Assembly: GCA_018700525.1 (NCBI GenBank)
Contig: JABITN010000157.1
Coordinates: 50,165-114,164, forward strand
Length of the DNA: 64,000 nucleotides
DNA from: Opitutales bacterium
Lineage (GTDB): Bacteria; Verrucomicrobiota; Verrucomicrobiia; Opitutales; Opitutaceae
Reading direction: 5' to 3'
In this document: one piece after another, positions 8,163 to 17,550 of the stretch
Numbering within the stretch: the first letter of the stretch is position 1
Layout of the letters: each line of letters opens with the position of its first letter
Position numbers and translations under genes: made by a program
Notes under the pieces: model-generated
Databases searched by the model: none
What the model was told of the DNA's origin: nothing
What the model saw: the letters and a program-made list of their open reading frames with translations, nothing else

Positions 8163-8798
8163 ATGAAAAGCGTCGTAATTATAGAAGATCAAACTGCAGT
8201 CCGGGAAATGGTTTCCGAGTTCATCTCCATGCTACCAGGCTACGAAGTTGTAGGTGCGTTCGGAAACGGCGAAGAAGGACTGCAAGGATGCATTAAGCTA
8301 AAACCGGAAATCGTCATTCTCGATGTCGGCCTTCCAAGACTCAGCGGCACTGAAGTCCTTCGCGGACTTACCTTGCACGTTCCGGGCGTTAGAGTCCTCG
8401 TTTTCTCAGGGGAAGCGAGTTCTGCAAACATCCGCGAACTGCTATCCGCAGGAGCTCAAGGACACGTCGATAAGATGGACGGATTCGACGAGTTTAAGAA
8501 AGCCCTCGACATCATCTCTGGTGGCGGAACATTCATCGGCCCGAAAATGGCCAGTATGATGCGCTCTCTCATCCTCAACCCGGATTCCAGTTCTAGCGAA
8601 ATCCCTCTCTCTGATAGAGAGAAGCAAATCCTTCAACTCGTCGCGGAGAGTTATTCAACCAAGGAAGTTGCTGCTCGCCTCAATATCTCGGTTCGCACGG
8701 TGGACAACCATCGAACTAACATCATGAGGAAGCTCAATCTCCACGATGTCGCAGCGCTCACGCGCTATGCTATCAAAAACGAGCTCATCTCTTTATAA
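8163..8798 (+). CDS. NarL/FixJ-family response regulator
   Basis: 211 residues. An N-terminal receiver domain (residues 1-125) contains the acidic pair E8/D9, the phospho-acceptor D54 in VILDVGLP and the conserved Lys near residue 105. A LuxR/NarL-type helix-turn-helix follows (residues 145-205, LSDREKQILQLVA, STKEVAARLNIS, TVDNHR). It would bind DNA after phosphorylation. The hybrid histidine kinase 154 bases downstream on the same strand is the obvious candidate partner, but its own receiver domain means phosphotransfer could also go elsewhere. The target genes cannot be read from sequence. Confidence 0.92.
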   Translation: MKSVVIIEDQTAVREMVSEFISMLPGYEVVGAFGNGEEGLQGCIKLKPEIVILDVGLPRLSGTEVLRGLTLHVPGVRVLVFSGEASSANIRELLSAGAQGHVDKMDGFDEFKKALDIISGGGTFIGPKMASMMRSLILNPDSSSSEIPLSDREKQILQLVAESYSTKEVAARLNISVRTVDNHRTNIMRKLNLHDVAALTRYAIKNELISL

Positions 8799-8884
8799 TA
8801 ACTTTTTCACCTATTTCAAACAACCCGCAATACCATTTCCCTATCTATCGCTCTCAAAAGCCTAGATAGAACACCCTTACAGGT

Positions 8885-8910
8885 CGCTTCGCGAGCATTC
8901 TCGCGAAGCG
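8885..8910 (+). promoter_or_regulatory. Perfect 11-bp hairpin between response regulator and kinase genes
   Basis: CGCTTCGCGAG and CTCGCGAAGCG pair perfectly around a CATT tetraloop. It lies 86 bases after the regulator stop and immediately before a second hairpin with T-tract. It may be part of a composite terminator, an attenuator in the kinase leader, or an inverted-repeat operator. Confidence 0.6.
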
Positions 8911-8916
8911 GCTTCT

Positions 8917-8938
8917 GGCTGAAAGGAATCAGCCTTTT
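8917..8938 (+). terminator. Hairpin with T-tract upstream of hybrid kinase
   Basis: GGCTGA-AAGGAA-TCAGCC forms a perfect 6-bp stem followed by TTTT. The loop exposes AGGAA, the only purine-rich ribosome-binding-like sequence near the kinase start at 8953, though it lies too far upstream to be a normal one. It is a weak intrinsic terminator or attenuator. Confidence 0.5.
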
Positions 8939-8952
8939 CAGAAACATCTCCC

Positions 8953-11406
8953 ATGGATGGCAATAAACCAGAATGCTCTAGTGACCTCAAAGCTACCGAG
9001 CCCCGAACTATAGGGTTAGGACTCCGTTCGCTTCCAATTTCATCCACCTCCCTTTCTGACCAGTTTCGAAAGGGCCTTCCCGAGCGTTTACCCCCCCGCA
9101 GCGACTCTTCGCTTTCCAAACCGGCCATTCCCTTGTCCTCGCCTCCCATAGCCGATTGGAAACTCTTCGCCAATTTAAGCCTTCCGGGTGAAAATGCAGT
9201 CTACTCGCTTCATGACGGCAATGGGCGTTTTCTCGAAGCTACCGACGGTTGCCAACGATTGTGGAAAGCCTCTAACGAAGAAATCCAAGGACAAGATATC
9301 GCGGATTTCCTCCTACCCAGAACCTCTCTACTGAATTGGCTTCTCGCCATCGACACCGATTCTCAACGCTCGACGTTTTCGGCGACCGCCCTCTTGAAGG
9401 GCCAAACATACCTGCCAGTCGAATTGAAACGCATTCCGCTCTTCATCAGCCCAGATCCCAAGCAATCACGCATCGTTCTCAAGAGTGTCGTGGCCGAAGC
9501 TACTTTGCCCCAACCTTTACCTGAAGCGCTCACACTGGTTTCCGTTCACTCGCATGACGGAACTTTCACCGAAGCCAACGCCTCTTGGATTCATTGCCTA
9601 GGGTTCCTCCAAAAGGAAATGCTAGGTCGGAATTTGGCCGATTTCGCCCATCCGCTCGATCGACTAGCAGCGAAACAATTTCTTGCCGAACTCAACGCAA
9701 TCGACTCCTCCAGTCGGTGCCTACTTCGATTCGTCGATAGCCTAGGTCGGCAAAAATCACTCCTTATCGAAGGAAACCGGATCCCTGGCGGCAATTACCT
9801 TTCGCTCAACGCGAAAGACATGACCCTCGATCGCGAAAACCCCGGTTCCAATCTCCTGAAATTCGGCGTCGAACTCGTGAGAGAAAGTATTGTAATGCTT
9901 TCTAAGAGTCCATCTGGATTTCCTATTTGCTACGCTAATCGAGCTTTCGAAATCCTGACCGGGTTCACAGTTTCCCATGTATCCGGACAAGAACTATCCT
10001 GCCTAAATGGCTCGAAGACCGACCCAGAATCAATACTTAATATCAATTCCGCTCTCTATGATAATCGGGCAGTTTCAATCGAACTGCTACTCTACCGTAA
10101 AAACGGCGACCCCTTTTGGTGCAAAGCAAATTTCTTCCCACTTCGCGACTCTACCGGCAAAACTCACTACTTCGCCGCCGTAATCGAAGACGTCACTCAC
10201 GAAAGGGAATTAGCCAACGAGCTTGAAAAGAGAAACCGTGAATTAAGCCAGACTCTCGCCACCCTTGAAGAGACCCAGAACACAGTCATCCAACAAGAGA
10301 ACCTCCGTGCTCTCGGCCAAATGGCGAGCGGCATCGCTCACGACTTCAACAACCTGCTCACACCCATCCTCGGGTTTTCCGAATTGCTGCTCAACATGCC
10401 AGCGGAATCCCGCGACAACGATAAGCTCGAATCTTTCCTCAAAAAGATTCAAGTAGCCGCTCAAGACGGTGCCGCCGTTGTCAGTCGCCTTCGCGAATTC
10501 TACCAGGCCCACAATGATGAAGACGAAATCTTTTCCGTCATCAATCCGGAAATCCTTCTCGGCCAATTAAAAGACCTGACCGAGCATCGCTGGAAAATTC
10601 AAGCCGAAGGACGCGGAGCCAATATCCGCTTCGAGACCGACATCCGGACTGCTCGCTGTATTCGCGGCAACGAATCCGAACTGCGCCAATCGCTCGCCAA
10701 CCTCGTAATCAACGCTGTCGATGCAATTAAAACCGGGGGAACCATCACGGTATCGGTCAAAGACCTGAAAGATCGCGTCAGTATCGAAGTAAAAGATACC
10801 GGCGAAGGGATGCCTGATAATATTCAGGACAAGTGCCTCGACGCATTCTATACGACCAAAGGCCAACTGGGAACCGGCCTAGGACTCTCCATCGTATCCG
10901 GAATCGTCGAGCGGCACGGTGGTGAAATCACGATCGACTCGAAAGTAGGCGAAGGAACGGTCATCACAATGAACTTTCCCGCGGTCGAAGCCGATTTTAC
11001 CAAAGAAACGCTCACTCCCCTTCCTGCTGAACTAGCGCCGCTTCACATCATGCTCATAGATGACGAAGCTATTCTACTCGAAGTCATTTCCGAATTGCTA
11101 GGGTCCGGCGGACATATCGTCAGTTGCTTTACGGACCCAGAGCTGGCGATAAAAGATTTTTCGCACAAATCCTACGACCTAGTGATCACGGACCGAGCTA
11201 TGCCCAGCATGAGTGGCGATCAACTAGCTGCCAAGATCAAAGCTCTAAAACCTGACGTCACGGTTTACCTAATGACCGGATTTGGCGATTTTATAGAAGG
11301 AACCGGCGAAAACCCAGACAACATTGATGCGGTACTCAACAAGCCAGTCCCTCTCGATACTCTCAATCGCAAGCTTGCCGAAATGATCTCGAGCAAGACC
11401 GCCTAA
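8953..11406 (+). CDS. PAS-domain hybrid histidine kinase with C-terminal receiver
   Basis: 817 residues and no membrane segment, so a cytoplasmic sensor. After a Ser/Pro-rich N-terminus come three PAS-like domains (about residues 75-165, 190-275 and 300-415). The third is the best match (YANRAFEILTGF and FFPLRDSTGK). Next is a HisKA domain with phospho-accepting H463 in GIAHDFNNLLTP, then a HATPase domain with N-box LVINAVDA and G-boxes DTGEGMP and GTGLGLSI. A receiver domain follows, with D747 in VITDRAMPSMSG. HDFNN-type kinases with terminal receivers are common in this architecture. The response regulator immediately upstream is the likely partner. The ATG at 8953 is the only start before an in-frame stop, and it has no clear Shine-Dalgarno. 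Confidence 0.92.
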   Translation: MDGNKPECSSDLKATEPRTIGLGLRSLPISSTSLSDQFRKGLPERLPPRSDSSLSKPAIPLSSPPIADWKLFANLSLPGENAVYSLHDGNGRFLEATDGCQRLWKASNEEIQGQDIADFLLPRTSLLNWLLAIDTDSQRSTFSATALLKGQTYLPVELKRIPLFISPDPKQSRIVLKSVVAEATLPQPLPEALTLVSVHSHDGTFTEANASWIHCLGFLQKEMLGRNLADFAHPLDRLAAKQFLAELNAIDSSSRCLLRFVDSLGRQKSLLIEGNRIPGGNYLSLNAKDMTLDRENPGSNLLKFGVELVRESIVMLSKSPSGFPICYANRAFEILTGFTVSHVSGQELSCLNGSKTDPESILNINSALYDNRAVSIELLLYRKNGDPFWCKANFFPLRDSTGKTHYFAAVIEDVTHERELANELEKRNRELSQTLATLEETQNTVIQQENLRALGQMASGIAHDFNNLLTPILGFSELLLNMPAESRDNDKLESFLKKIQVAAQDGAAVVSRLREFYQAHNDEDEIFSVINPEILLGQLKDLTEHRWKIQAEGRGANIRFETDIRTARCIRGNESELRQSLANLVINAVDAIKTGGTITVSVKDLKDRVSIEVKDTGEGMPDNIQDKCLDAFYTTKGQLGTGLGLSIVSGIVERHGGEITIDSKVGEGTVITMNFPAVEADFTKETLTPLPAELAPLHIMLIDDEAILLEVISELLGSGGHIVSCFTDPELAIKDFSHKSYDLVITDRAMPSMSGDQLAAKIKALKPDVTVYLMTGFGDFIEGTGENPDNIDAVLNKPVPLDTLNRKLAEMISSKTA

Positions 11407-11425
11407 AGCTATCCAAAATATTTCC

Positions 11426-12358
11426 TTAAAGGAAAAATCCGCGCTGCTTCTCGCTAATCAAGACTTCGCACCGCTCCATTACTTTTAGAAGATCTTCCCA
11501 GGCGCCTCGCTTGTCGCGCTTACTGTCATTGCGAAGCAAATACGACGGATGATAAGTCGGCAACACAGGAATACCTTCAAAGTCCAGCCAAGTCCCTTTG
11601 ATTTCCCGCAAGCTTCGAAATGCCTCAGCACCGAGCAATCCCTTCGAAGCCGATACACCTAAAGCCACGATCAACTTAGGCTTCACTATCTCTACCTGTG
11701 CCTTCAAATAAGGAAGGCAAAATTTCATCTCCTCGATCGTCGGCGAGCGCTTACCATCGCCAGTCGGCGAAAGCGAACGCCAATTCATGATATTGCTAAG
11801 ATAGACTTGCTCGCGATCGAACCCCATCGCCTTGATCATTTTGGTAAGCAACTGACCAGCATCGCCGACGAACGGCTCTCCCTTCTGCTCTTCCTCTTCT
11901 CCAGGACCTTCCCCGCAAAAAAAGATATCAGCATCCAAATCCCCAAAGCCAAAAGCGACCTGGGCCCGCTCAGGAGAGTGCTTAATGCAAACAGGACATT
12001 CAAAGACCTGACTCTTCAAGGCTTCCCAGCGTGTACGCTTATCGCCTTCAGGCAACGTAACAACCGGAGGTGTGCGAAATGGCGACGTGCTCAAAAGCGA
12101 TTTATGCGTCGTCGGAACGACCGGATCATCCTTCAAGATTTGATCGAACTCCTCGGGAGATGCAGAACGGATCCTATCCGGAATCGCAGCCAACGCTCTA
12201 GCCGCCTCTTCCTTGGGATCGATTGCCGGCGAAGCGTTCACGCTAGCCAAGGACGCCTGAAGCCCGCGCATTGCTTCGTCGGATACATAGACATGATCCG
12301 TGCCTCCTTTGCGAAGGGCCTTCAATTCGTCAATAACGGCATTCAGAGATTCTTTCAT
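11426..12358 (-). CDS. Family 4-like uracil-DNA glycosylase
   Basis: 310 residues; the catalytic domain occupies about residues 130-300, preceded by a poorly conserved N-terminal extension. Motif A is GEGPGEEEE followed by GEPFVGDAGQLL, and motif B-like PTYHPSYLLR lies near the C-terminus. The enzyme would remove uracil from DNA. Family-4 enzymes coordinate a 4Fe-4S cluster with four Cys. Here CPVC and the Cys in MKFCLPYL are present, but the usual third Cys position reads NIMNWRS, with Trp, so the cluster may be altered. The gene follows riboflavin synthase with no spacer, suggesting one transcript. Confidence 0.85.
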   Translation of the reverse strand: MKESLNAVIDELKALRKGGTDHVYVSDEAMRGLQASLASVNASPAIDPKEEAARALAAIPDRIRSASPEEFDQILKDDPVVPTTHKSLLSTSPFRTPPVVTLPEGDKRTRWEALKSQVFECPVCIKHSPERAQVAFGFGDLDADIFFCGEGPGEEEEQKGEPFVGDAGQLLTKMIKAMGFDREQVYLSNIMNWRSLSPTGDGKRSPTIEEMKFCLPYLKAQVEIVKPKLIVALGVSASKGLLGAEAFRSLREIKGTWLDFEGIPVLPTYHPSYLLRNDSKRDKRGAWEDLLKVMERCEVLISEKQRGFFL

Positions 12359-12955
12359 CTAGCGATCTTGGTGGGCCAAGATATTTTCCGTGTACTTCGC
12401 GAGCAAATCGAATTCCATATTAACTGAATCCCCCGGAGATCGCTCTCCAAGCGTGGTCACCGCCAACGTGTGCGGAATCAACCAAATCGACAATACTAGT
12501 CCTTCGACTTCCGCTACCGTCAGCGAAATTCCATCGATTGCCACGCAGCCTTTGTAAACCAAGTAACGGGCAAACGCCTCAGGCGCCTTAATTCGCAACA
12601 GCACGTCAGCACCCTTGCTTTGCAGCTCCAAAATCTCGCCCTCACCGTCTACATGACCTGTCAAAAAGTGTCCCCCAACTCGGCCGTCAAACCGCAAGCT
12701 CCGCTCCAGGTTAACGCTCGATCCGAAATTGACATTCTTCAAGTTCGTCACTCGACGCGTCTCCTCCAGAACATCGAACTCGACCCCGAACGGGTAAATC
12801 GAAACTGCCGACAAACAACATCCATTCACAGCGATGCTGTCGCCTAATTTAACGCCTTCCGGCACGATATGGGCTTTCACTTTCAAACGCCAACCCTCAG
12901 CTTCCCGATGAAAGCTCAGCACTTCTCCCTTTTCTTCAACTAAACCTGTGAACAT
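12359..12955 (-). CDS. ribE: Riboflavin synthase, alpha subunit
   Basis: 198 residues from the ATG at 12955, chosen because the family begins with MFTGLVEE; a longer frame to 13075 adds 40 unrelated residues. Two tandem lumazine-binding barrels are visible: residues 1-95 (MFTGLVEEKGEV, AVNGCCLS) and 96-198 (GHFLTGHVDGEG, AIDGISLTV). It dismutates 6,7-dimethyl-8-ribityllumazine to riboflavin. No other rib genes are nearby, so this is a dispersed pathway gene. The 130 bases upstream showed no FMN riboswitch-like element that I could recognise. Confidence 0.95.
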   Translation of the reverse strand: MFTGLVEEKGEVLSFHREAEGWRLKVKAHIVPEGVKLGDSIAVNGCCLSAVSIYPFGVEFDVLEETRRVTNLKNVNFGSSVNLERSLRFDGRVGGHFLTGHVDGEGEILELQSKGADVLLRIKAPEAFARYLVYKGCVAIDGISLTVAEVEGLVLSIWLIPHTLAVTTLGERSPGDSVNMEFDLLAKYTENILAHQDR

Positions 12956-13084
12956 TTCGGGAGAGTTAACCGCATAGTTCCGCAGAAGCGCAATGGATTT
13001 TATTTCGCGTTTGAAAACATAAAGAGCCGAGCTAGAAACATTCGCTCCAGCATCGGCTCCAAAATCGATTTTCATCGAATCCGA

Positions 13085-14527
13085 CTAAACCTTAACCGGC
13101 ACTTCAAATTCCTTGCGATAAGTACGCTTCAACCTGCCATTCGCTTGCTTGAAGCCCTTGCCTCCGACGAATTTCTCCGACTTAGGATCGAATTCGAGCT
13201 GGGTACCTTCTCGCCAAAGCTCCTTGGAAAGATCAATGTTCCAATCACCTAGCTGCGCGTCGTAGCGATCATAAGCTTCCTTGAGAACCTCGTCTTTCGC
13301 GGCAACCTTAGACATCGCTTTTTCGCTGACTTCCTTTCCTTGAAGGTAAGAAATATTGCCCAAGTGCGCCAAGCAACTCGACTTGTAGGAGCTCTCCAGA
13401 TGAGCCGCGACGTCGCTTTCCTTCCGGCTGTTAATCGCTCGGATAAACGCGGGGAAATGATCGAAACCGCCATCGCCTTTGAAAGCCTTCATCTTCTTGC
13501 CCCTGTTGTCATAAACAATGCCGCCACCGCGACCTCCACGAAATTCACCATCTTCGCATGTGACGATAACGCCAACACGGCTGCCCTTGAAATTCGGCGC
13601 GTTGTTCAACTCGCGGTTCACCCACAAGTTACGCGTTTCGAAAAGCACCGGTACGCCTCCCCAATCGAATTGAGAAATGCACATGTTCGGAGTGTCTCCG
13701 CCATCATTCCATCCAAAGCGACCGCCGATAGACGACACTTTCATCGGATGGTCAGGATCGCCGAGGACCCAACGCAAAAGATCCAGCTCGTGCGGACCTT
13801 GATTGCCCATATCGCCGTTGCCGGTATTGAAATCCCAGTGCCAATCGTAATGAAGCTCCGGACGATAAAGGTCCTGATGCTCTGCAGGTCCGAGCCAAAG
13901 ATCATAATTAACCGATTTGGGCGGCACGAGCGGCTTGTCTATCTTTCCGATACTCGCCCGGTTGCGATAGCACAACCCGCGAACCATCTTGATCTCGCCG
14001 ATATTGCCTGCTTGAACCCAAGGAAACGCCTCGTTCAAACCAATGTCCGAGCGATTCTGGAAACCCGCTTGTACGATCCGTCCGTACTTCTTGGCAGCCT
14101 TAACCATCTGACGACCTTCCCATACCGTATGGCAAACAGGCTTTTCGACGTAAACGTCCTTGCCAGCCTGACAGCCCCAGATCGTTTGAAGCGCATGCCA
14201 GTAATTTGGGGTCGTCAAAACCACTGCATCGATATCCTTGTTCTCAAGCAACTTGCGATAGTCCTCGTAGCGCTCGACTTTGAGTCCGTTTTCCTTGTCG
14301 ACCTGATCCGCACGCTGGCCAAGGACCTCCGAATCCACATCGCATAACGCGACCAAACGAGCCCCATCCGTTCGCAAAACGTCTTTGATCAAGCTCTTGC
14401 CTCGGCCATTCAGACCGATCACCGCGACTCGGATGTCGCCATTTGCCGATTTCGCCCATGATGGCACGATCGCGAATGTTCCAGCCGCGAACGCGGATGT
14501 CTTAATAAAATTTCTACGAGATAACAT
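13085..14527 (-). CDS. Tat-exported Gfo/Idh/MocA family oxidoreductase
   Basis: 480 residues. The N-terminus is a twin-arginine signal (SRRNFIKTSAF, then a hydrophobic stretch to about residue 27), so the protein is exported folded with its cofactor. A Rossmann NAD(P)-binding fold follows (VAVIGLNGRGKS), with the EKPVCHT motif typical of Gfo/Idh enzymes. A C-terminal alpha/beta domain carries GNGDMGNQGPHELDLLRW. These enzymes oxidise or reduce sugars and glycosides. In Verrucomicrobiota and Planctomycetota they commonly sit beside sulfatases, as here (sulfatase at 14658), suggesting a role in processing algal or host glycans. Confidence 0.9.
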   Translation of the reverse strand: MLSRRNFIKTSAFAAGTFAIVPSWAKSANGDIRVAVIGLNGRGKSLIKDVLRTDGARLVALCDVDSEVLGQRADQVDKENGLKVERYEDYRKLLENKDIDAVVLTTPNYWHALQTIWGCQAGKDVYVEKPVCHTVWEGRQMVKAAKKYGRIVQAGFQNRSDIGLNEAFPWVQAGNIGEIKMVRGLCYRNRASIGKIDKPLVPPKSVNYDLWLGPAEHQDLYRPELHYDWHWDFNTGNGDMGNQGPHELDLLRWVLGDPDHPMKVSSIGGRFGWNDGGDTPNMCISQFDWGGVPVLFETRNLWVNRELNNAPNFKGSRVGVIVTCEDGEFRGGRGGGIVYDNRGKKMKAFKGDGGFDHFPAFIRAINSRKESDVAAHLESSYKSSCLAHLGNISYLQGKEVSEKAMSKVAAKDEVLKEAYDRYDAQLGDWNIDLSKELWREGTQLEFDPKSEKFVGGKGFKQANGRLKRTYRKEFEVPVKV

Positions 14528-14657
14528 TATAGTTTAGGGGGTTAAAGATTTGCAAAACCAAACACGTGTAAGCAGGTCAGGCAATCGAATTTTTCCGATT
14601 CCACCAAAATTCCTTTTAAAGCTTACTCGACCGACTCGGAAACGGACGACGTAGAGC

Positions 14658-16055
14658 TCACTCTCCTCGCCTCTTAGGCATGCGACTCAAAGCTTCCGCT
14701 TCAGTCGCCGCGCCAACATCGCCTTGCTGTTCCATCCACCTATCCAAACCTGTCTTCAATCGATTGAACTCGCCTCGAACCTCCGGAAATTCCGCCAAGT
14801 TATCCATACAGAAAGGATCCTCATCCACATCGTATAATTCATATTCCGGACGCTTGCGATAAGCCTCGAAACGTTCGTTGGCAAACGCGTCGCCCGATTC
14901 AGCCTGTTCTTTCCAGGATAAGTAAGCTTCCAACTTTCCCGTCACCGTGTTTCGAAACGCGCTTTCGGAGTTCACATTCCAAATCAACCGATATTGATCA
15001 TCTCGAATCGAACGAATCCCATAAGCCTCCGGTCCGGAATAAATCCCACGAGAGGTCTGAACGCCATAAGCGAATCGATTGGGCGTATAATCTTTCCCCT
15101 CTAAAAGACCCTTGAAACTTCTTCCATCGAAATTGTGATCCAGCGCGTTGCCTCCCGCGATCTCAACGATCGTCGGAACCACATCTACATATTGAATCAA
15201 CTCGCTCGACACGCTTCCCGCCGTCACCTGGCCCGGCCAACGAATTATTCCCGCCGAACGAAGCCCTGTTTCATAACAAGTCCATTTGCAAAATGGAAAA
15301 TTCGACCCCTGCTCACTCAAGTACAAAAACAGCGTTTCATCACTCTCCCCTGATTCATCCAGAAATCGGATACACTGACCGAGTTGATCGTCCATGTAAG
15401 TTATCTCCGCATAATACCGCGTCATCGCCTCGCGCGTTTCCGACGTATCCACCAAATAAGGCGGTATCGAAACCGCACTGGGATCGTACTGCGATGCGTC
15501 CCCGCGATTCCAGGGGGTATGCGGTTGATTCGAAGCGAACACGAAACACCAAGGTTCATCCTTGCTATCGCTCAAAAAAGCTTCGACGCGTGCCATATCG
15601 AAATCGATTCCATTCTTCCCGGTATCATGCTCGCGCCCTTCCAAATGCTCGAACGGGAACTGCTCTTTCGGCAAAAAGTGACTCTTATTGGCCAGTCCAA
15701 CCCGATAGCCCAGTTTCTTCAAATAAGTCGGTAAAGTATTCACCCACGGATACACTTCACTATGGTTCGGGTGAGCCCCATTTCGCACCGGATGAATCCC
15801 CGAATACAAACTCATCCGAGTTGGCGCACACATTGGAGCTGAATTGAAACACGCATCCAATCGCAAGCCCTCCGCTGCCAATGCATCGATATTAGGCGTC
15901 TTAACCACCGGATTCCCATAACAGCCGATATCGTGGTAGGATAAATCGTCACTCAAAAAGATAAACACATTCGGACGCGACTCCGCACCCCAAGCCCTTA
16001 TCGACAAAGCAAATATCAAAACCCAAATCCAAACTCTCGATCGAAAATTGCTCAT
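14658..16055 (-). CDS. Secreted sulfatase (formylglycine type, CxPxR)
   Basis: 465 residues from the ATG at 16055, which yields a signal peptide (VWIWVLIFALSIRAWGA). The longer frame to 16160 would run into the neighbouring gene. Alkaline-phosphatase-fold sulfatase: metal ligands in FIFLSDDLSYHDIG near the N-terminus and the sulfatase signature C76-A-P-T-R, whose Cys is converted to formylglycine. A conserved TPWNRGD segment and a YELYDVDEDP C-terminal motif are also visible. It would hydrolyse sulfate esters of extracellular polysaccharides; the specific substrate is unknown. Neighbours are a Gfo/Idh oxidoreductase and an unknown secreted protein. Confidence 0.92.
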   Translation of the reverse strand: MSNFRSRVWIWVLIFALSIRAWGAESRPNVFIFLSDDLSYHDIGCYGNPVVKTPNIDALAAEGLRLDACFNSAPMCAPTRMSLYSGIHPVRNGAHPNHSEVYPWVNTLPTYLKKLGYRVGLANKSHFLPKEQFPFEHLEGREHDTGKNGIDFDMARVEAFLSDSKDEPWCFVFASNQPHTPWNRGDASQYDPSAVSIPPYLVDTSETREAMTRYYAEITYMDDQLGQCIRFLDESGESDETLFLYLSEQGSNFPFCKWTCYETGLRSAGIIRWPGQVTAGSVSSELIQYVDVVPTIVEIAGGNALDHNFDGRSFKGLLEGKDYTPNRFAYGVQTSRGIYSGPEAYGIRSIRDDQYRLIWNVNSESAFRNTVTGKLEAYLSWKEQAESGDAFANERFEAYRKRPEYELYDVDEDPFCMDNLAEFPEVRGEFNRLKTGLDRWMEQQGDVGAATEAEALSRMPKRRGE

Positions 16056-16110
16056 ATCCCGAATACCATAAACCTCAACTGAATCGAAAAGCAAGCGGTC
16101 GGACCGGCGC

Positions 16111-17418
16111 TCAAAGCTCCGTTGCCAACCACTTAAACGTTTCGGAACTATTTTCCTCAAGCTTCCAATCGCATTGTTCCAATCGACGCTTCGCTATAGT
16201 CGACGCAACTCCCTCGATCCACAGAGTCCGATCTTCCCCAACCAACGCATCCGATAAAAGTGCGTCCGTAATCTCCGGAGTCCAATGCAAATAATCCAAA
16301 GCCAAAGGAAGTATCATCGAACCGTCTCCCAACTCGGCAACCGCAAGTCCCCGTCGAATCGAAAAGCAATTGATCGGGTGGACCAAACGGTGGTAATTCC
16401 CGAACATCGTCACCAGCTTAACCATCATTTGTGCCTCATCGCGACTCTCCGCTTCCATTAGCAATTGAACCAAGCTCAGACGCCCTTCCACCTCCATATT
16501 CTCCAAGGCCAAAACAATCAGAGTCTTCTCCGTAAGCGTGTAGGTTCCCAAATCATTGAACACCAACAAGGCACTATGCTCTACACCCATATTCCCTAGC
16601 GACACGAAATTCCGGCGCTCCAATTCCGTCGCCGATTGATTCCACACCATTTCTTGCGTCTGCAGAGTATAGGACAAGACCGCGTTCGTCGGGATCCCAA
16701 ACTCGCCGGCGAAGGAACCGACCGTCGACGCCCAAGCAATCCGCTCTAGTCCGAGCTGCAAGTATTCATTCGTCGAATAAGGGTCCACCTTCAATCGACG
16801 GGCCCAAGCTCGCTTGGCCTTCTCGAAACCGAAATGACGCCGGCTCAATTTCCGAGTCGTCGTACCTACTTTTTTAACGGTTCCATCTACCTTCTCCCGG
16901 TTCTCGGATTCTTCTTTATCGGCATCGCTTTTCCGCTTCCGTTTCGTTTTGGCAACCACCTTTTCGGATCCTCGTTTCACTTGATAAAATTTTCCCTGTA
17001 AATAACGGAGAATCCCGCCCGGTATTCTGATAACCGAACTAATCGGGCGACGGGCAACGGACCAACTTTTGACAACCGGATCCTTCAGCGCCTCTGAAAA
17101 CGACGTAGTGAACGCTTTCGTTTTGCTGATCTCCTCCAACTTATCAAGCACCGCAATCTCGTGCACTCGCTCCGCTAGCATATCGATACCGCGAATATCG
17201 AATTCTCCAAAATCGCTCGACAAACGAAATTCGTATCCGAAATTGACTACATGCCCAAGCGGGGAAAGTTCGAATCTCTCGCCCGCCTGCAGCTCCGCAG
17301 GGATAAAATCCTTGGTGAACAATAGAGGAGGTCCTTCAATAGGCTCGGGCTCAGCGCCTAAGCGCGCTGAGAGATACAAGCCATAAAAAGCAATGATTTT
17401 GAGCCAAGAGGAAGGCAT
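16111..17418 (-). CDS. Unknown secreted protein
   Basis: About 435 residues from the ATG at 17418 (a longer in-frame start at 17466 exists), with a signal-peptide-like N-terminus ending near SARLGAEPEP. Not recognised. It has an N-terminal domain of about 120 residues, a highly basic Lys/Arg/Glu-rich segment (about residues 150-195, KRKRKSDADKEE) and a mainly helical C-terminal region that may consist of HEAT/TPR-like repeats. The pattern GGILRYLQGKFYQVKRG before the basic segment may be amphipathic. It ends 55 bases upstream of the sulfatase start on the same strand and may be co-transcribed with it. Confidence 0.6.
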   Translation of the reverse strand: MPSSWLKIIAFYGLYLSARLGAEPEPIEGPPLLFTKDFIPAELQAGERFELSPLGHVVNFGYEFRLSSDFGEFDIRGIDMLAERVHEIAVLDKLEEISKTKAFTTSFSEALKDPVVKSWSVARRPISSVIRIPGGILRYLQGKFYQVKRGSEKVVAKTKRKRKSDADKEESENREKVDGTVKKVGTTTRKLSRRHFGFEKAKRAWARRLKVDPYSTNEYLQLGLERIAWASTVGSFAGEFGIPTNAVLSYTLQTQEMVWNQSATELERRNFVSLGNMGVEHSALLVFNDLGTYTLTEKTLIVLALENMEVEGRLSLVQLLMEAESRDEAQMMVKLVTMFGNYHRLVHPINCFSIRRGLAVAELGDGSMILPLALDYLHWTPEITDALLSDALVGEDRTLWIEGVASTIAKRRLEQCDWKLEENSSETFKWLATEL

Positions 17419-17550
17419 TCTAAAATAGGAAAACAATCGAATGTAATAGATTCCTTTAAAACCCATTTTCCATAGACGTAACGATCAACCTAAACATAGT
17501 TCCACGAATTAAGATGACAACCACCATCATCAAGATTTAGCCTCTTAGCC

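Noticed and set aside
13340..14347. Plus-strand frame of 335 codons opposite the Gfo/Idh gene
   Set aside because: Antisense shadow of a well-supported gene; no recognisable domain.
16056..16160. Longer sulfatase start at 16160
   Set aside because: It would overlap the neighbouring gene and put a non-signal sequence before a clear signal peptide starting at 16055.
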